Below are positions 10,301 to 18,765 of a stretch of 30,860 nt of DNA, piece by piece. Positions within the stretch are counted from its first letter, which is position 1. Each line of letters begins with the position of its first letter. Where the stretch lies: IMG/VR virus record IMGVR_UViG_3300020166_000076, positions 1 to 30,860 of that record; one strand, 5' to 3'. The notes under the pieces are model-generated. The model was given only the letters and a program-made list of their open reading frames with translations, did no database searches and was not told the origin of the DNA. This stretch comes from a virus. The translations under genes were made by a program, and so were the position numbers.

Positions 10301-13300
10301 AAACTTTCAGAACGATTTGGCTCACCAGAGTGAATAAACAAATCATAATTATCTCTTGGAATCTCTGCATATCTTGAATTTGATAATCCACTTTTTTCAC
10401 TGTTTAGTTTAAAGTTATTAACAAATCCACCTAACTTAGATCCTAGTTTAAATTCATATCCTTCCTGTTCTTTAAGTATACGATCCGTATCTATACTTTC
10501 AATTTGATGAAATATATTTACTACGGTATTTAATTCATCAGAATATAAATCTATTATCTCAAAAGGCTTTGCAATCATTGCCATCAAAAATTCAATAAAC
10601 GAGTATTCACTACTACGTCTCCATGCTTGTTCAATAGGAGAACCGTCACCAAATTCCCAATCTTGGTTCATTAATTCAATCTCTTTTAAGGTAGTTTGCG
10701 AATTGAAAAATAAATCATCAATTGTGCGAATATCGCCATTTTCATCTATAGGAATAGGCCAATTTGTAGAATATGTTGATTTTAATTCTTCCCAAAATTC
10801 ATACTGAGTGTATCTACCAGAATTCATTTCAAAGCCTTCTGGTGGTATACTATACCCAACTGTTACCCAAGGTTCTATTGTTGGATGGTCTGTGCCATAA
10901 GCATATTGAAAAATACCACGCCAATATCCAGGTGAAGCATCATTACGTGCACGATAATTCCATGTTTTATAATCATCAGCATTATAATCTGTATTATATA
11001 GATTGTCAATATTATTACGTAACATCCACTTTTTAAAGAATGGATACATAATATATTTTTTTTCATTTAAAGAATACTCAATCGTACTATTTCTGTACAT
11101 ACCATATTTTGTTTTCTTTATACTTGTACTACTCTCGGTTTGTTCAATTCTATTATATACCAAACTTTCAAACATTAATGTGATGTCATCAGTTCTGTCA
11201 CCCCATATTAGGGTTTTTGAACCATCGTGTCCAACCAAGAATGTTTTTTCTTCATCATATTCAGTGTCTGTTATATATCTAGGCTTATACACCGCATTTA
11301 ATCCTAGTTTAGTTGCACTGGGAGGAATAAATGTTTCTTTTAATATTGTATAATATCTAACCTCAATTACATCATCTGCATCGATAGTTCTATCAAACTC
11401 AACTTCAACCTCATTTAACATTTTATAATCAGTTGCTATTTTACCATTTATCAAGATACTAATATTATCATTATAGACAATTTCTGTAGCAACTGAACTT
11501 GGTATAAACTGAGTTTTTGCTCCCGCAACAATCGGATTAACTTTTGCTGTTATATAATGTGTTGGAGTATCGCCAGCATTTATCATCATACTGCCATCAA
11601 ATACACTGATGTTTTGTCTTTTCGCTAGAGCGATTGCACTTACTGCCTGTTCAAGAATATCAGAATCGCTCATTGTTTCACTATCAGCAGTATTCAATAT
11701 TTCTTGTACATTGTTGATAAAATTATTCTTATAACTATTATATGCAGTTGCAATATATTCAAGTGCAGTATATGGATTATAGTCATCTCTGGTTATTGCA
11801 AAGTATGCTTTTTTAATGTCAATAGAATTACGAACCATAATACTACCAAATTTATTGTGGCGAAGTTTATCAGTATTATCACCTATATTACGATAGTTGT
11901 TAACAGCAATTTGATTTCCTGTAAGTCCAATGGAAGTCTCAATTTGTCTTTTAAAATGCTCAAAAACGGTAGAGTATGTAAAGTTTCTATCATTATGTGT
12001 TTCATTGTCTGGATTATATTCAAGTGCTGGATCAATACGTTGCCATGCGGTATCGCCATCAATAACCACGTTATCTTTTGTTGTAAAATCTACATATACA
12101 TATCCTGTTACCGGACTATTAAATATAATGAACTTGCCGTCAAAAACTGTATAATTATCAATTTGCTTGATACCTTCTACATAAACGTCAATAGTCTCAT
12201 CTGTTTTTGCCTCTTGTAACAACTGCAATATGCTATGTTCTGCTTTTCCGTATTCATGACGCAAATTTCTATAATCAAATTCTGTTATAATATATAAGTT
12301 ATGATGGGTATCATTTATTTTATATGTCACGTTATCTGCTAAGTCAATATTAAATGTAAATTCACTCTGATAATCACCAGGAGTCAATAAAGCCTGTATA
12401 GACAAAAATTTGTCAACGATACTATCTTCGTCTTCAACGTAATGAAAAATTTTACTATCTTCACTTGTATTTAATTCTGAATCATATACTTTAAAAGTAG
12501 GTACTTCCCATTCAACGGCTGCCTGACTACTATCGCTTAATTCAATATTACGATCAAATTCAATTATAGGTCTTTTTGCTTGTATTATATATGATTTATT
12601 TTCATCATTTATATATTGGCGAATGTCATCATAATGATACCAGGAATTTCTATCACTCCACCAATTTATTGAACTAGTAGTGTCATCATTCTTATCAATA
12701 GTTATATAATGTGTATCATTACTATTGCCTAAACTAAAGACATTTGCAAGTTCAGTATATATTTCCCAATCTGGAGTGCTTGTTTCTGGATTCTCACGAT
12801 ATTCTATTAAGTTAATTATACCCTGTGTCTTATTTGGAAATCGCAATGCATATGGATTAACTTCTATATTCCAACGATCTTGTATTGTATCACGTAGAAT
12901 ATAATTATTTTCTCCCAAGAGAAGTGTAATTCGTAATTCTGATGTATTTACATATGTATCACCTGCGCTTGGTGTTACAGGTCTTATATCTGACTGCGTA
13001 AATGTCGGAGATGACGTATCACTTGTGCCCAACCTTGCCCAGCCGTCAACTGTCTTTATCCAGTAAACAACTTGATTTTTTGAAATTACAACAGCATAAT
13101 CTCCTATTTCAGCGAAATCATCTTTGGGAGCAACTTTAGCATTAATTAATGGTGCAAGATTATCTGTTCCTGGTTCTCCGTTAAGTATGTATGGTTTTTG
13201 TTTAATCCATTCGCTATAGCCAGAATCATAAACTTTATATTCGTATAGAGCATATTCACTTGTAAAGCCCATATTTACCCAGTAATATAATTCCCAATTA

Positions 13301-13674
13301 CAGAATTTATCAATATCAATTGGCAAATTAATCGTATATGTATCAGATTTAAATAATCTTCTATGATCATTAGTTAATGATCCTTTATTATACATTGAAT
13401 TTAGTAAATCATCATAGTATATGTTGTCTCCAATATTAGTATTAGAGAATACAGGTTCTAACCCGTAATTGTCACGCTGAAATAGATGATCAGGAAATGA
13501 CACATATGCATCATTGTCGTTATATACTCCTTTTTCTTTTCTTCCTATAAAAGCCTTTGTTTTCGTAACACTGCCAGCAGAAAATGCTCTCTCAAGGGTA
13601 CTATCGAAAATAGTCTCTAACTCTTTATTTTGAAGATGTACTGGTAAAAGATTGTATATTTTATTATTTGCCAT
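4330..13674 (-). CDS. giant structural protein in the T4 gp7 position (probable baseplate wedge component)
   Basis: This 3114-residue protein follows gp6 by three bases, the place held by wedge gene 7 in T4, but it is three times as long as T4 gp7 (about 1030 residues) and I see no direct match to it. The N-terminus, with IYNLLPVHLQ, a Gly-Arg-Lys segment and IDIDKFCNWELYYWVNMGF, resembles very large tail proteins of marine T4-like phages. Residues of roughly 1750-1975 are Thr/Ser/Asp-rich beta modules, and roughly 1977-2265 form five repeats like the flagellin hook IN motif. Flanking regions are rich in aromatic residues. No transmembrane segments or enzymatic motifs are evident. The most likely role is a large baseplate wedge or peripheral tail protein carrying surface-exposed domains; the gp7 equivalence is inference from gene order. 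Confidence 0.7.
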   Translation of the reverse strand: MANNKIYNLLPVHLQNKELETIFDSTLERAFSAGSVTKTKAFIGRKEKGVYNDNDAYVSFPDHLFQRDNYGLEPVFSNTNIGDNIYYDDLLNSMYNKGSLTNDHRRLFKSDTYTINLPIDIDKFCNWELYYWVNMGFTSEYALYEYKVYDSGYSEWIKQKPYILNGEPGTDNLAPLINAKVAPKDDFAEIGDYAVVISKNQVVYWIKTVDGWARLGTSDTSSPTFTQSDIRPVTPSAGDTYVNTSELRITLLLGENNYILRDTIQDRWNIEVNPYALRFPNKTQGIINLIEYRENPETSTPDWEIYTELANVFSLGNSNDTHYITIDKNDDTTSSINWWSDRNSWYHYDDIRQYINDENKSYIIQAKRPIIEFDRNIELSDSSQAAVEWEVPTFKVYDSELNTSEDSKIFHYVEDEDSIVDKFLSIQALLTPGDYQSEFTFNIDLADNVTYKINDTHHNLYIITEFDYRNLRHEYGKAEHSILQLLQEAKTDETIDVYVEGIKQIDNYTVFDGKFIIFNSPVTGYVYVDFTTKDNVVIDGDTAWQRIDPALEYNPDNETHNDRNFTYSTVFEHFKRQIETSIGLTGNQIAVNNYRNIGDNTDKLRHNKFGSIMVRNSIDIKKAYFAITRDDYNPYTALEYIATAYNSYKNNFINNVQEILNTADSETMSDSDILEQAVSAIALAKRQNISVFDGSMMINAGDTPTHYITAKVNPIVAGAKTQFIPSSVATEIVYNDNISILINGKIATDYKMLNEVEVEFDRTIDADDVIEVRYYTILKETFIPPSATKLGLNAVYKPRYITDTEYDEEKTFLVGHDGSKTLIWGDRTDDITLMFESLVYNRIEQTESSTSIKKTKYGMYRNSTIEYSLNEKKYIMYPFFKKWMLRNNIDNLYNTDYNADDYKTWNYRARNDASPGYWRGIFQYAYGTDHPTIEPWVTVGYSIPPEGFEMNSGRYTQYEFWEELKSTYSTNWPIPIDENGDIRTIDDLFFNSQTTLKEIELMNQDWEFGDGSPIEQAWRRSSEYSFIEFLMAMIAKPFEIIDLYSDELNTVVNIFHQIESIDTDRILKEQEGYEFKLGSKLGGFVNNFKLNSEKSGLSNSRYAEIPRDNYDLFIHSGEPNRSESFSAIVLEKVSLDVSYPTYNIDDTATYQQEDIVYNPSDNRYYVRKVESATFKEITKEINFDYTAWTLIAQPKIKKFGYRINGYDDFNPQFFTLNWDITSGEKLWKTQGDEAIINDWQANAFYKQDTYVVYQGVPYISLYDHNSSASFNDDQDTYWKILESWPRVNRIVAKGYKDTFIDQLKTHNYGDILYSVDDVAQLLIGYQNYLTTVGWSFTDINDSGESVNFESLLIKFLEWTAEQHEIGEFITLTPILLTGSFSAPYGIASVQRENNKNFYKVLDSSGRQIPSTAIKFFSEGDSITWESVVPVYGMKIDIVDIEHAFVVDRIDNFGDVIYDPINHNRNLRMMIDCNRTDDWNGTLGIDGYIVQNNTLNPNFETMISDTKFYRDTMVDQSLSNINLIKASHIGFTPRSYLSNHMIERESQLEFYKGFISDKGTPGSINKIINNNSNFSDIGSDEVWALKLDSYGNLNRNISISKDIETGTIFTDPYTVTYDSNPFLYRTTPRTTPIKTTGYVNSRDVNYVVRNSTILETTVGENYYEGDLAWIQFDTLRDWDVRRLSEVAQIVFVGETEDSQLYIVLINEIDVTDTVYLRINNEEIDPELNGYYYLIEDGTIEASDGTTVFKYLVFDTDFEPIAVEIDTTTDNSVFVPSNDSTGVEAISLNSNPNIIDGETLVINNTSFVFDSNDTAGSTSALRIGGDNAAIVNPVVTPGDKIDISVFDQFDNQLNAGNSIVTFTGTVAQATNNVTAQENDTITIDDVNFIVSNIDTGPIVATSGIDTSDSLPSGSELIVTGDTSVAYTAEDIVISGTVSNPQITSPTSIIINDDTIIFTPVIDDAGTASDQSDDTVIPFELSDIIDTINASTNAVNATSIDNKLVLTSTEPSVTIQGSTAVDILGLIGSSPYTETKLGNLAVQINTQANISAALQNNKLEISRTGNTMSLSGEQFAAFNFDSSDFDRNLSPTTESIKTQINDLNIANVTASISDGKLKLTSSGISLQLSEVTDGAMARLGFNSTSITVNSLENIISDINSSLTTVTFSASNVDDRLLISGNEYKINISNVLGTPLTAVGIVSGEYISNIVLSQSAIQFISQINEQSDSVSALITSDGRIVINVIDQISLSFEGTSQLLLDKIGLYTEYSNVSNINFKVMRWKSVRYTPGYNGESFDEFYRDLGLNDTSRLWVDNYTGDDGWAVILRNTVGSLQVLNRKAKEVDVDLIDRVIIKEDDTEFKIHNLYDPLNLKLPGSIMKDIDYISWNDPSKYDEFLSSGLWLDEHLGEIWWDTNSTRYYRYNDYGDANGNIIPDYTKRFWGKIVDGSVVEIKQWVKNEILPAGITWFNTKKEWNDAKNKEVTTYFYWTSIGTLPRYNKEYSTDEIRMIIETGSIKNKFIPINSNTIVLNNKVARSNKTITVTTEYQDTVDRQDKHTDWEMISRESDKPIMADYLERLKNSIANSKISNKFQVRVNENNINVNGAIVKDEFLLDLDIEDISVSVNNEFLEITDFTIDGDELIINNNRDVIKNDVVRVYELENISDNLFENVEYARENFKVIINTFFNNKLLSSEFPFYEDYIKLDHYIFNSTNWYIDSDYETITSYQYLGNTRNIDMRSMANSGIRSFKIKNPDYEEFYFPYGNLDQITLVNKKDGSMNLNFDDILIPGQTGNGGESKYYTNVISTQLHEFIDMIYYYGKTSFIKDVFFDMLNYLYTENEHPEWLFKTSYIDLTLLNKPLRQYAIYQNDTYTDTIEYIMEAKPYHTKLRHARRIYPLSEDILANVDTLHHMKLTIDLGGDYSRYDYTTYDGGIAPDDEFLDIKDGKYDTGKILRNPYSVTADKGGIDTGLVDSQILESTVLRIDEYSSDITDGIGNSTLDKKTFVVYDTFGSGHLMHTIDSDTVASVSLENGYRQITVTDASKFKTAVANSVILIAVENSSGKLEFMHYSEKNDATIHINERSLFTGLAVNIEPGDTIYIMSAIEKIAFLAEQLERQLI
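6881..7746 (-). repeat. five tandem flagellin-hook-IN-like protein repeats
   Basis: Within the giant protein, about residues 1977-2265, five diverged units of roughly 50-60 residues follow one another. Each has a xxIxxxIN start (DIIDTINAS, LAVQINTQ, SIKTQINDL, NIISDINSS, QFISQINEQ), a central strand in which (D/N)(N/G/D)(K/R)(L/I) precedes a hydrophobic run, and an end near (L/I/F)G(L/F/I) or similar. This spacing is that of the flagellin hook IN motif found in FlgK, FliD and some adhesins. The DNA copies are diverged, so the repeat is visible only at protein level. Confidence 0.6.
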
Positions 13675-13677
13675 TTT

Positions 13678-16600
13678 TTATTCGCCCAATAATTCCGCTG
13701 CTACTATACTAGAAATAATTTTAACATCTGCGGATGATGTTAAACTCAAGAAAATTTCAGTAGGTTCACTACTAATACTTAGCAAGTTTGAAAACTCTCC
13801 GGTTTGATATTTTGGTGTTATTATAATACTTGAAACATAATTAGGCAAAGTTCTGTGTACATATGCTGCTAATTCTGAAAAGTAAAATGTTTCTCCAAAA
13901 TCCCAGTTGTCAATATCAAAGAATGTATTAACTGCATTTGCAACTGCCGTTTTTATTTCACTATCACTGTATGAAGTTCCTGATTTCTTAACAACTTTAA
14001 ATACCGCTTGGTTCTCTGCTGCAGCAAATGAACCAAATAGATATTTAAACTTAACAGGTATATAACTGATATGATCTGATATACTTGCTTTAGGTTCAAT
14101 ACCTTGCATAATTTTTTTCAATTCATAGTTCGTTGGTTCCGATGGTATGATATCACTAAAGCCACCATTTATCCATGTATTAACTCTGCGAACATAGTCC
14201 GAACTAAGAATATATAAATCAATGATATTACTTGTACCAGGATCAATTCTCTTATCAATATCAGCATAATGATCCCATCTAAATGTCATAAATTTGTCTT
14301 CAACATAACTTCTTCCCTTCAGGATTCTATAAGTCACACCATTATATATAATTTTGTCTTTATTATCTGGATCTACTAATTGATATCTATCAGTTGGCAA
14401 AATTTCCCATCCGTTCGCAGTCTTTTCTTGCCATATGCCATCATTTAATGTAACATCGACTCCACTTATGAAAAATCTCAATGAAGCGGTCGGTGGTATT
14501 CTATCATTTTGTGATTCATTATATGCTATAACTGTATCACTGATACGTTCATATAATATATTATTATTTTGGTCTGTGTATGTTTCCAATACAATATGTG
14601 AGAAATTTACTACTGATATATCGCCAAGATCATCCGCGGCTTCACTATACACATCTTGATTGGAAAGAACTTCTAGCATACCATGTGGATTTCTAGTTAT
14701 ATCAGTACTACTTAATTTTACCTTACTATAATCAACATATCCTGCAGGTGTTATATATTTGTCAACTATGTAAGTTTCTGCGTCAGCGTATGATGAAACT
14801 CTATCTGTTTTTATACATCTTACCATTCTAGTGAGTTGAACTTTAAATTCTGATAATGTGGAAGTTCCACCAATATTATTAACGGTAATAGTATTATCTG
14901 TTCCACCATTTGTAGGATCAACTGTCCAAAATAATATTTTATAAGTATCAATATCAGTTGTTATAATTTCACAGTGTTTTAAATCTATATCAATTCCATC
15001 TGAATCTTGCAATGTAAAGTTATCAGGCGCAACATTCGGTGCAGTAAAATTTATTTCAGCGAATGCATATTGTTTCCAATATATATCCAGATCCGGACTA
15101 TCTGGATCTAAGCCATCATTATTTTCATTCTGTATAGAAAAACCAGTTGAACTCATATCATCAAAAATAAATTGATATGTGTTAGAACCATCAAACTGTG
15201 TAAAGAATTCAGTTTGTACACCAAAATCACTATTAGTCGCATTGTATCTAGTTTTACCAGTAGGCAATTCGGATTCATCTACCCATGCAAAATTACCATT
15301 ATTTGCTGCAATATTAAAATAAGTATCAGATACCTCACCTTTAAATCCATCCAAAACTAATTGAGAATCTGTATATGTTGAACTATATACAGTGGATGCG
15401 GTATTTGAAGCAGCACTATTTGAAATTGATGCCACCCCAAACGAAACAACTGATGCGCCGGCAGATACAACAGGAGAATTTGGATCTATCGAATTTATAC
15501 TGATGTCATCATTGAATGATTCTGTAGATAATTTACTAGATAAATTATCTACTGTATATGCAACTGTGTATGTTGGAGAAATTCCTATAGTTGTAGATTC
15601 ATCTGGAGTAATATCATATGATGATCCTCCAGGTGATATCAGTGTATGTAAATTTTCAACCACTTCCAAACAATCATTTGTATCCACAAATGTATTTGTA
15701 ATTACTGCGCCAGGAGTATCTTTCCATTTTATATCGAATGTTGCAGTATCGTCGGTCTCAACAATATTAATAATATCACCTGTTCCTACATGAATAGTTT
15801 GAGTTTCTTCATACGTGTCTTCTAAATTTTTAGTAGTTGAGTAATATTTCAGAAATAATCGATCACGCTCAGCTAAGTTTGTTTCATTGTTAACAACAAA
15901 TTTATTGTTATTATAATGAAACTTTATTTGTTTTGTACTGTCAAACACGATTTTTTTACCAGTGAAACGTGCTGTATATGCTGCTTCATTTTCTCTTATA
16001 CCAGGAACATATGTAAATGTGATAAACACATCTGTACCTTCAACAAGTGGAGGATCAACTAATTCATCATGTAATCTCCATCCCCATACATTTGTAGTTG
16101 TACCTGATTCATACATCAATGTAAATGTCTGAACTGACAAATCTTCTATTTTATTAATTTTTATATTATTAATTTCACTGTCTTCGAGTCTAGTTCTATA
16201 TCCTCTAACTATTCTATCAATTTCTCCGCTATTCTCGGGAATTAAATATTCGATGAAATATGAATCCATTGCTGATCCAGCAACACTAGATTCAATGTTA
16301 CTGACAGTTGTCCATGTTTTAGTGTTTTCATTTCCACTGTTTACTAATATATGATCACCAGGATATATATATGTAGTATTATAATTCACAGATGATGATA
16401 CATCAATGATGCTTTTATTTGTACTTCGGGTATTGAAATTAAGATTAGGATCTGTAATAACTGAGTTAGGATTGTACATATTTTCACAATAATATAAATT
16501 AATTAAACTTGGATGCTTTATAACTTCTGTTATTTTATTTCTAATAAAATTGTCAATCTGATTATTTTCTCTATTAAAACTCAGACTCATTGTTATATTA

Positions 16601-18072
16601 TCATCTTCCAAGAAGATACTACCGTCTGTTCCTATCGCACTTACATTTGAGTGATGGCCGGTTACGTCATCCATTTCAAAGAACCTGGAATTTCCTGCAA
16701 ATGTGGTATTAACTGCTTTTGATTTTGCAATAATATTTGAGCCAAGTGTTAGTGGATATATATTATAATCTTGTGCATTTATCATTCTATCTTGTGAATA
16801 ATATGCGCGTGGTGCAATTTGTCTCACACTCTCAAATGTCTCAGCCGAAAAGTTTTCGCTAAAGTCTCTGGTAGTTGACATTGTTAAAGTTAAATTATAT
16901 GGTCGGTCATCAGCACCAATATAAGGCACGATGATTGTGACGTTATCTATATCATTTGCATTAACCGAGAAATTTTGATTTTCTACTTGTCTAAACCATA
17001 CTCTATAATTACCATATGCTGCATTACCAAACACACCATCGGGAAAATTAACTTTTATGCTGTTGTCAACATTCGTAGTAATACTAGCAATTTCACCTGA
17101 TCCATTTTTAATAGTATTATATATCGCAGATTCTTTACTTTGATTGTCAATCAACGAAACAGTTGAAAAATATCTTCCATTGCTATCTACTTTCTGTAAC
17201 CAAACATCACTATTTGATATATTAATATTATTAATATTTTTTATTACATTTGACAATTTAACATTGTATGTGAAATCTTGGAATTTTAATTCTCCTGCCT
17301 TACTATATACAAAAAATCCAGTTCTGTCACTTGCTGGTCCTAAATTATCGTTGCGATTGACAATTGTAAAATTACTCGATGCCATAGGTTCTGATTCTAC
17401 AATTGAATCATCAATTATTTCTACCTTAGTAGTTTCAAATAAACGGGTTGCACCCGAAACATTTGATGTGAAAGGATATGAGACTGATTTGCCATTAGGA
17501 TTTTCATTGACTTCGTATATATTATTTTCTATACCGAGTATATCAATTTTTGCAATAGGATCTAAAATCTTAGAATTTTTAGATAGTGCAGAATCCAAAA
17601 CTGTAATGAATTTTTCATACCAGTCTGTGTCATTTGCATCATTCCAATTAATAGTGGTATTAGAAAGTGAATCTCCAGCATTATCAAATACATCTTGATT
17701 CGTAGTGACGCTTGTAATTTTCATAAAACCACGTGCATTGATCGGTCGTGTTTTTAAGTAGCCAAGATTCTTGGCCATTCTCAGTACAGATTCTTTACGC
17801 TCTGCCGTATCCAAGAAATTTTCTCTTGTATTCATATCAAGTCTGAAAGCCAATGAGTGTCCTAAATATGCAACCAAATCTAAGATTGCAATAAATTCTG
17901 AACTTGCTATAAAATCATTAAATTTTGAAGGATATGTTGTTTTAACGTAAGAAAGTAATGCTTCTCTAATAGTGTCAAAATCATATGCTTTCAAACTAAT
18001 ATTACTGTATGCAGTGTAAACCGCACTCCAACTTTCACTAGCGAATAAGTTATCAACTCTTTCTTGGCCCAT
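13678..18072 (-). CDS. 6: baseplate wedge subunit gp6, enlarged
   Basis: The N-terminus carries a gp6/gpJ-type wedge signature: FIASSEFIAILDLVAYLGHS and an adjacent NTRENFLDTAERKESVLRMA at about residues 54-97, followed by LGYLKTRPINARG. The C-terminus has WDFGETFYFSELAAYVHRTL, again typical of gp6. gp6 links neighbouring wedges of the baseplate into the inner ring. At 1464 residues it is more than twice T4 gp6 (660); extra sequence lies mostly in the middle, including a Ser/Thr/Asp-rich beta region around residues 814-1010. The start lies one base after the gp25 stop with AAAGAGA upstream. The order 25-6-(giant) mirrors T4 wedge gene logic. The identity is secure; the meaning of the insert is not known. 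Confidence 0.9.
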   Translation of the reverse strand: MGQERVDNLFASESWSAVYTAYSNISLKAYDFDTIREALLSYVKTTYPSKFNDFIASSEFIAILDLVAYLGHSLAFRLDMNTRENFLDTAERKESVLRMAKNLGYLKTRPINARGFMKITSVTTNQDVFDNAGDSLSNTTINWNDANDTDWYEKFITVLDSALSKNSKILDPIAKIDILGIENNIYEVNENPNGKSVSYPFTSNVSGATRLFETTKVEIIDDSIVESEPMASSNFTIVNRNDNLGPASDRTGFFVYSKAGELKFQDFTYNVKLSNVIKNINNINISNSDVWLQKVDSNGRYFSTVSLIDNQSKESAIYNTIKNGSGEIASITTNVDNSIKVNFPDGVFGNAAYGNYRVWFRQVENQNFSVNANDIDNVTIIVPYIGADDRPYNLTLTMSTTRDFSENFSAETFESVRQIAPRAYYSQDRMINAQDYNIYPLTLGSNIIAKSKAVNTTFAGNSRFFEMDDVTGHHSNVSAIGTDGSIFLEDDNITMSLSFNRENNQIDNFIRNKITEVIKHPSLINLYYCENMYNPNSVITDPNLNFNTRSTNKSIIDVSSSVNYNTTYIYPGDHILVNSGNENTKTWTTVSNIESSVAGSAMDSYFIEYLIPENSGEIDRIVRGYRTRLEDSEINNIKINKIEDLSVQTFTLMYESGTTTNVWGWRLHDELVDPPLVEGTDVFITFTYVPGIRENEAAYTARFTGKKIVFDSTKQIKFHYNNNKFVVNNETNLAERDRLFLKYYSTTKNLEDTYEETQTIHVGTGDIINIVETDDTATFDIKWKDTPGAVITNTFVDTNDCLEVVENLHTLISPGGSSYDITPDESTTIGISPTYTVAYTVDNLSSKLSTESFNDDISINSIDPNSPVVSAGASVVSFGVASISNSAASNTASTVYSSTYTDSQLVLDGFKGEVSDTYFNIAANNGNFAWVDESELPTGKTRYNATNSDFGVQTEFFTQFDGSNTYQFIFDDMSSTGFSIQNENNDGLDPDSPDLDIYWKQYAFAEINFTAPNVAPDNFTLQDSDGIDIDLKHCEIITTDIDTYKILFWTVDPTNGGTDNTITVNNIGGTSTLSEFKVQLTRMVRCIKTDRVSSYADAETYIVDKYITPAGYVDYSKVKLSSTDITRNPHGMLEVLSNQDVYSEAADDLGDISVVNFSHIVLETYTDQNNNILYERISDTVIAYNESQNDRIPPTASLRFFISGVDVTLNDGIWQEKTANGWEILPTDRYQLVDPDNKDKIIYNGVTYRILKGRSYVEDKFMTFRWDHYADIDKRIDPGTSNIIDLYILSSDYVRRVNTWINGGFSDIIPSEPTNYELKKIMQGIEPKASISDHISYIPVKFKYLFGSFAAAENQAVFKVVKKSGTSYSDSEIKTAVANAVNTFFDIDNWDFGETFYFSELAAYVHRTLPNYVSSIIITPKYQTGEFSNLLSISSEPTEIFLSLTSSADVKIISSIVAAELLGE

Positions 18073-18073
18073 G

Positions 18074-18445
18074 TTATTCTCTTTCTAAATTCAATGTTAG
18101 TTCAACTTTTTCGTTTGTAGGTATTATTGAAACCGATAGTTGAATATCAATAGTATGATTGGTATCTGTTATATTTAAAACTTCAAGACGCACACGTGGA
18201 TCACCATCTATTATATAATTTATATCTTTTCTGATTAAATCTTTCAACTCAGGTGTAAGTGGTTCAAATATTAAATCATGTATTATGCTACCGTAAGTAG
18301 GCATCATTATACGTTCACCTTTGCGTGTCATAAGATTATTCATCAAATCTTCAATAATCAAATCCTTACCGTAAAGATTATGATTTATTGCGTTTTTGTT
18401 CTTGGTACTAAATCCTGAAAATCTAATCTGCATCATGTCTCTCAT
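18074..18445 (-). CDS. 25: baseplate wedge subunit gp25
   Basis: The 123-residue protein fits the GPW/gp25 family in length and motifs: NNLMTRKGERIMMPTYGS at about residues 36-53, then LIFEPLTPELKDLIRKDI and a DPRVRLEVLNI segment. gp25 is a small core wedge protein that anchors the first sheath ring to the baseplate in contractile tails. The start is uncertain among three in-frame ATGs (codons 1, 4 and 5); none has a strong ribosome binding site, and the listed one is the longest. A late-promoter octamer lies 22 bases upstream, making this the first gene of the gp25-gp6-giant block. Confidence 0.92.
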   Translation of the reverse strand: MRDMMQIRFSGFSTKNKNAINHNLYGKDLIIEDLMNNLMTRKGERIMMPTYGSIIHDLIFEPLTPELKDLIRKDINYIIDGDPRVRLEVLNITDTNHTIDIQLSVSIIPTNEKVELTLNLERE

Positions 18446-18466
18446 TCTTAAACTTTTTATTAAGAG

Positions 18467-18474
18467 TATTTATC
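18467..18474 (-). promoter_or_regulatory. T4-type late promoter octamer
   Basis: GATAAATA on the minus strand, 22 bases before the first possible ATG of gp25. With the late octamer usually sitting about ten bases before the start of transcription, the message would begin near 18457, just ahead of that codon. The 113-base divergent region 18446-18558 holds this late promoter leftward and a sigma70-type promoter rightward. Confidence 0.7.
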
Positions 18475-18507
18475 ATCGTATTAACTTCGTACATTTGAAA
18501 ATACCAC

Positions 18508-18536
18508 TTGACAATCGTATATTTTTGATGTATTAT
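18508..18536 (+). promoter_or_regulatory. sigma70-type promoter for the coiled-coil/clpP cassette
   Basis: TTGACA (18508-18513), a 17-base spacer and TATTAT (18531-18536) match the consensus except for one base. The start is predicted near 18543. This places the upstream ATG at 18541 at or before the message start and so favours the ATG at 18559 for the first gene. Confidence 0.8.
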
Positions 18537-18558
18537 AGATATGTTGGGAGTAAAAACT

Positions 18559-18762
18559 ATGGATGATGATCCAAAGATAATAAAACTAGAACCTTTTCAG
18601 AAAAGTAATGGAGTATTGTCAATGCAAATGATAACTACAGTAGAAATGTTTCAGTTAGAAATAAATGAACTTCAGAAAAATTTGTATGCTGCATATGACC
18701 GAATTACCGAACTGAAAGAAGAAATACGAAAACTTGAATCTTCAAAAACAAATAAGGAATAA
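18559..18762 (+). CDS. small coiled-coil protein encoded upstream of ClpP
   Basis: The product is 67 residues long, acidic at its N-terminus (MDDDPKIIKLEPF), with a C-terminal helix of heptad-like pattern (about residues 28-60: FQLEINELQKNLYAAYD, then ITELKEEIRKLES). The start at 18559 is chosen over an in-frame ATG at 18541 because GGGAG lies eight bases upstream of it and because the promoter puts the message start near 18543. The gene ends three bases before clpP, whose ribosome binding site overlaps this stop, so the two are translated together. I recognise no family. Being co-expressed with a protease lacking its own unfoldase in view, it could be an adaptor or modulator, but it could equally be unrelated. 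Confidence 0.7.
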   Translation: MDDDPKIIKLEPFQKSNGVLSMQMITTVEMFQLEINELQKNLYAAYDRITELKEEIRKLESSKTNKE

Positions 18763-18765
18763 TTA

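Noticed and set aside
17144-17698. A 184-codon plus-strand frame inside gp6
   Set aside because: Fully antisense to a secure gp6 reading frame, with hydrophobic, biased translation and no start signals.
18541-18558. Upstream ATG for the small coiled-coil gene
   Set aside because: The promoter predicts transcription starting at about 18543, and GGGAG fits the ATG at 18559.
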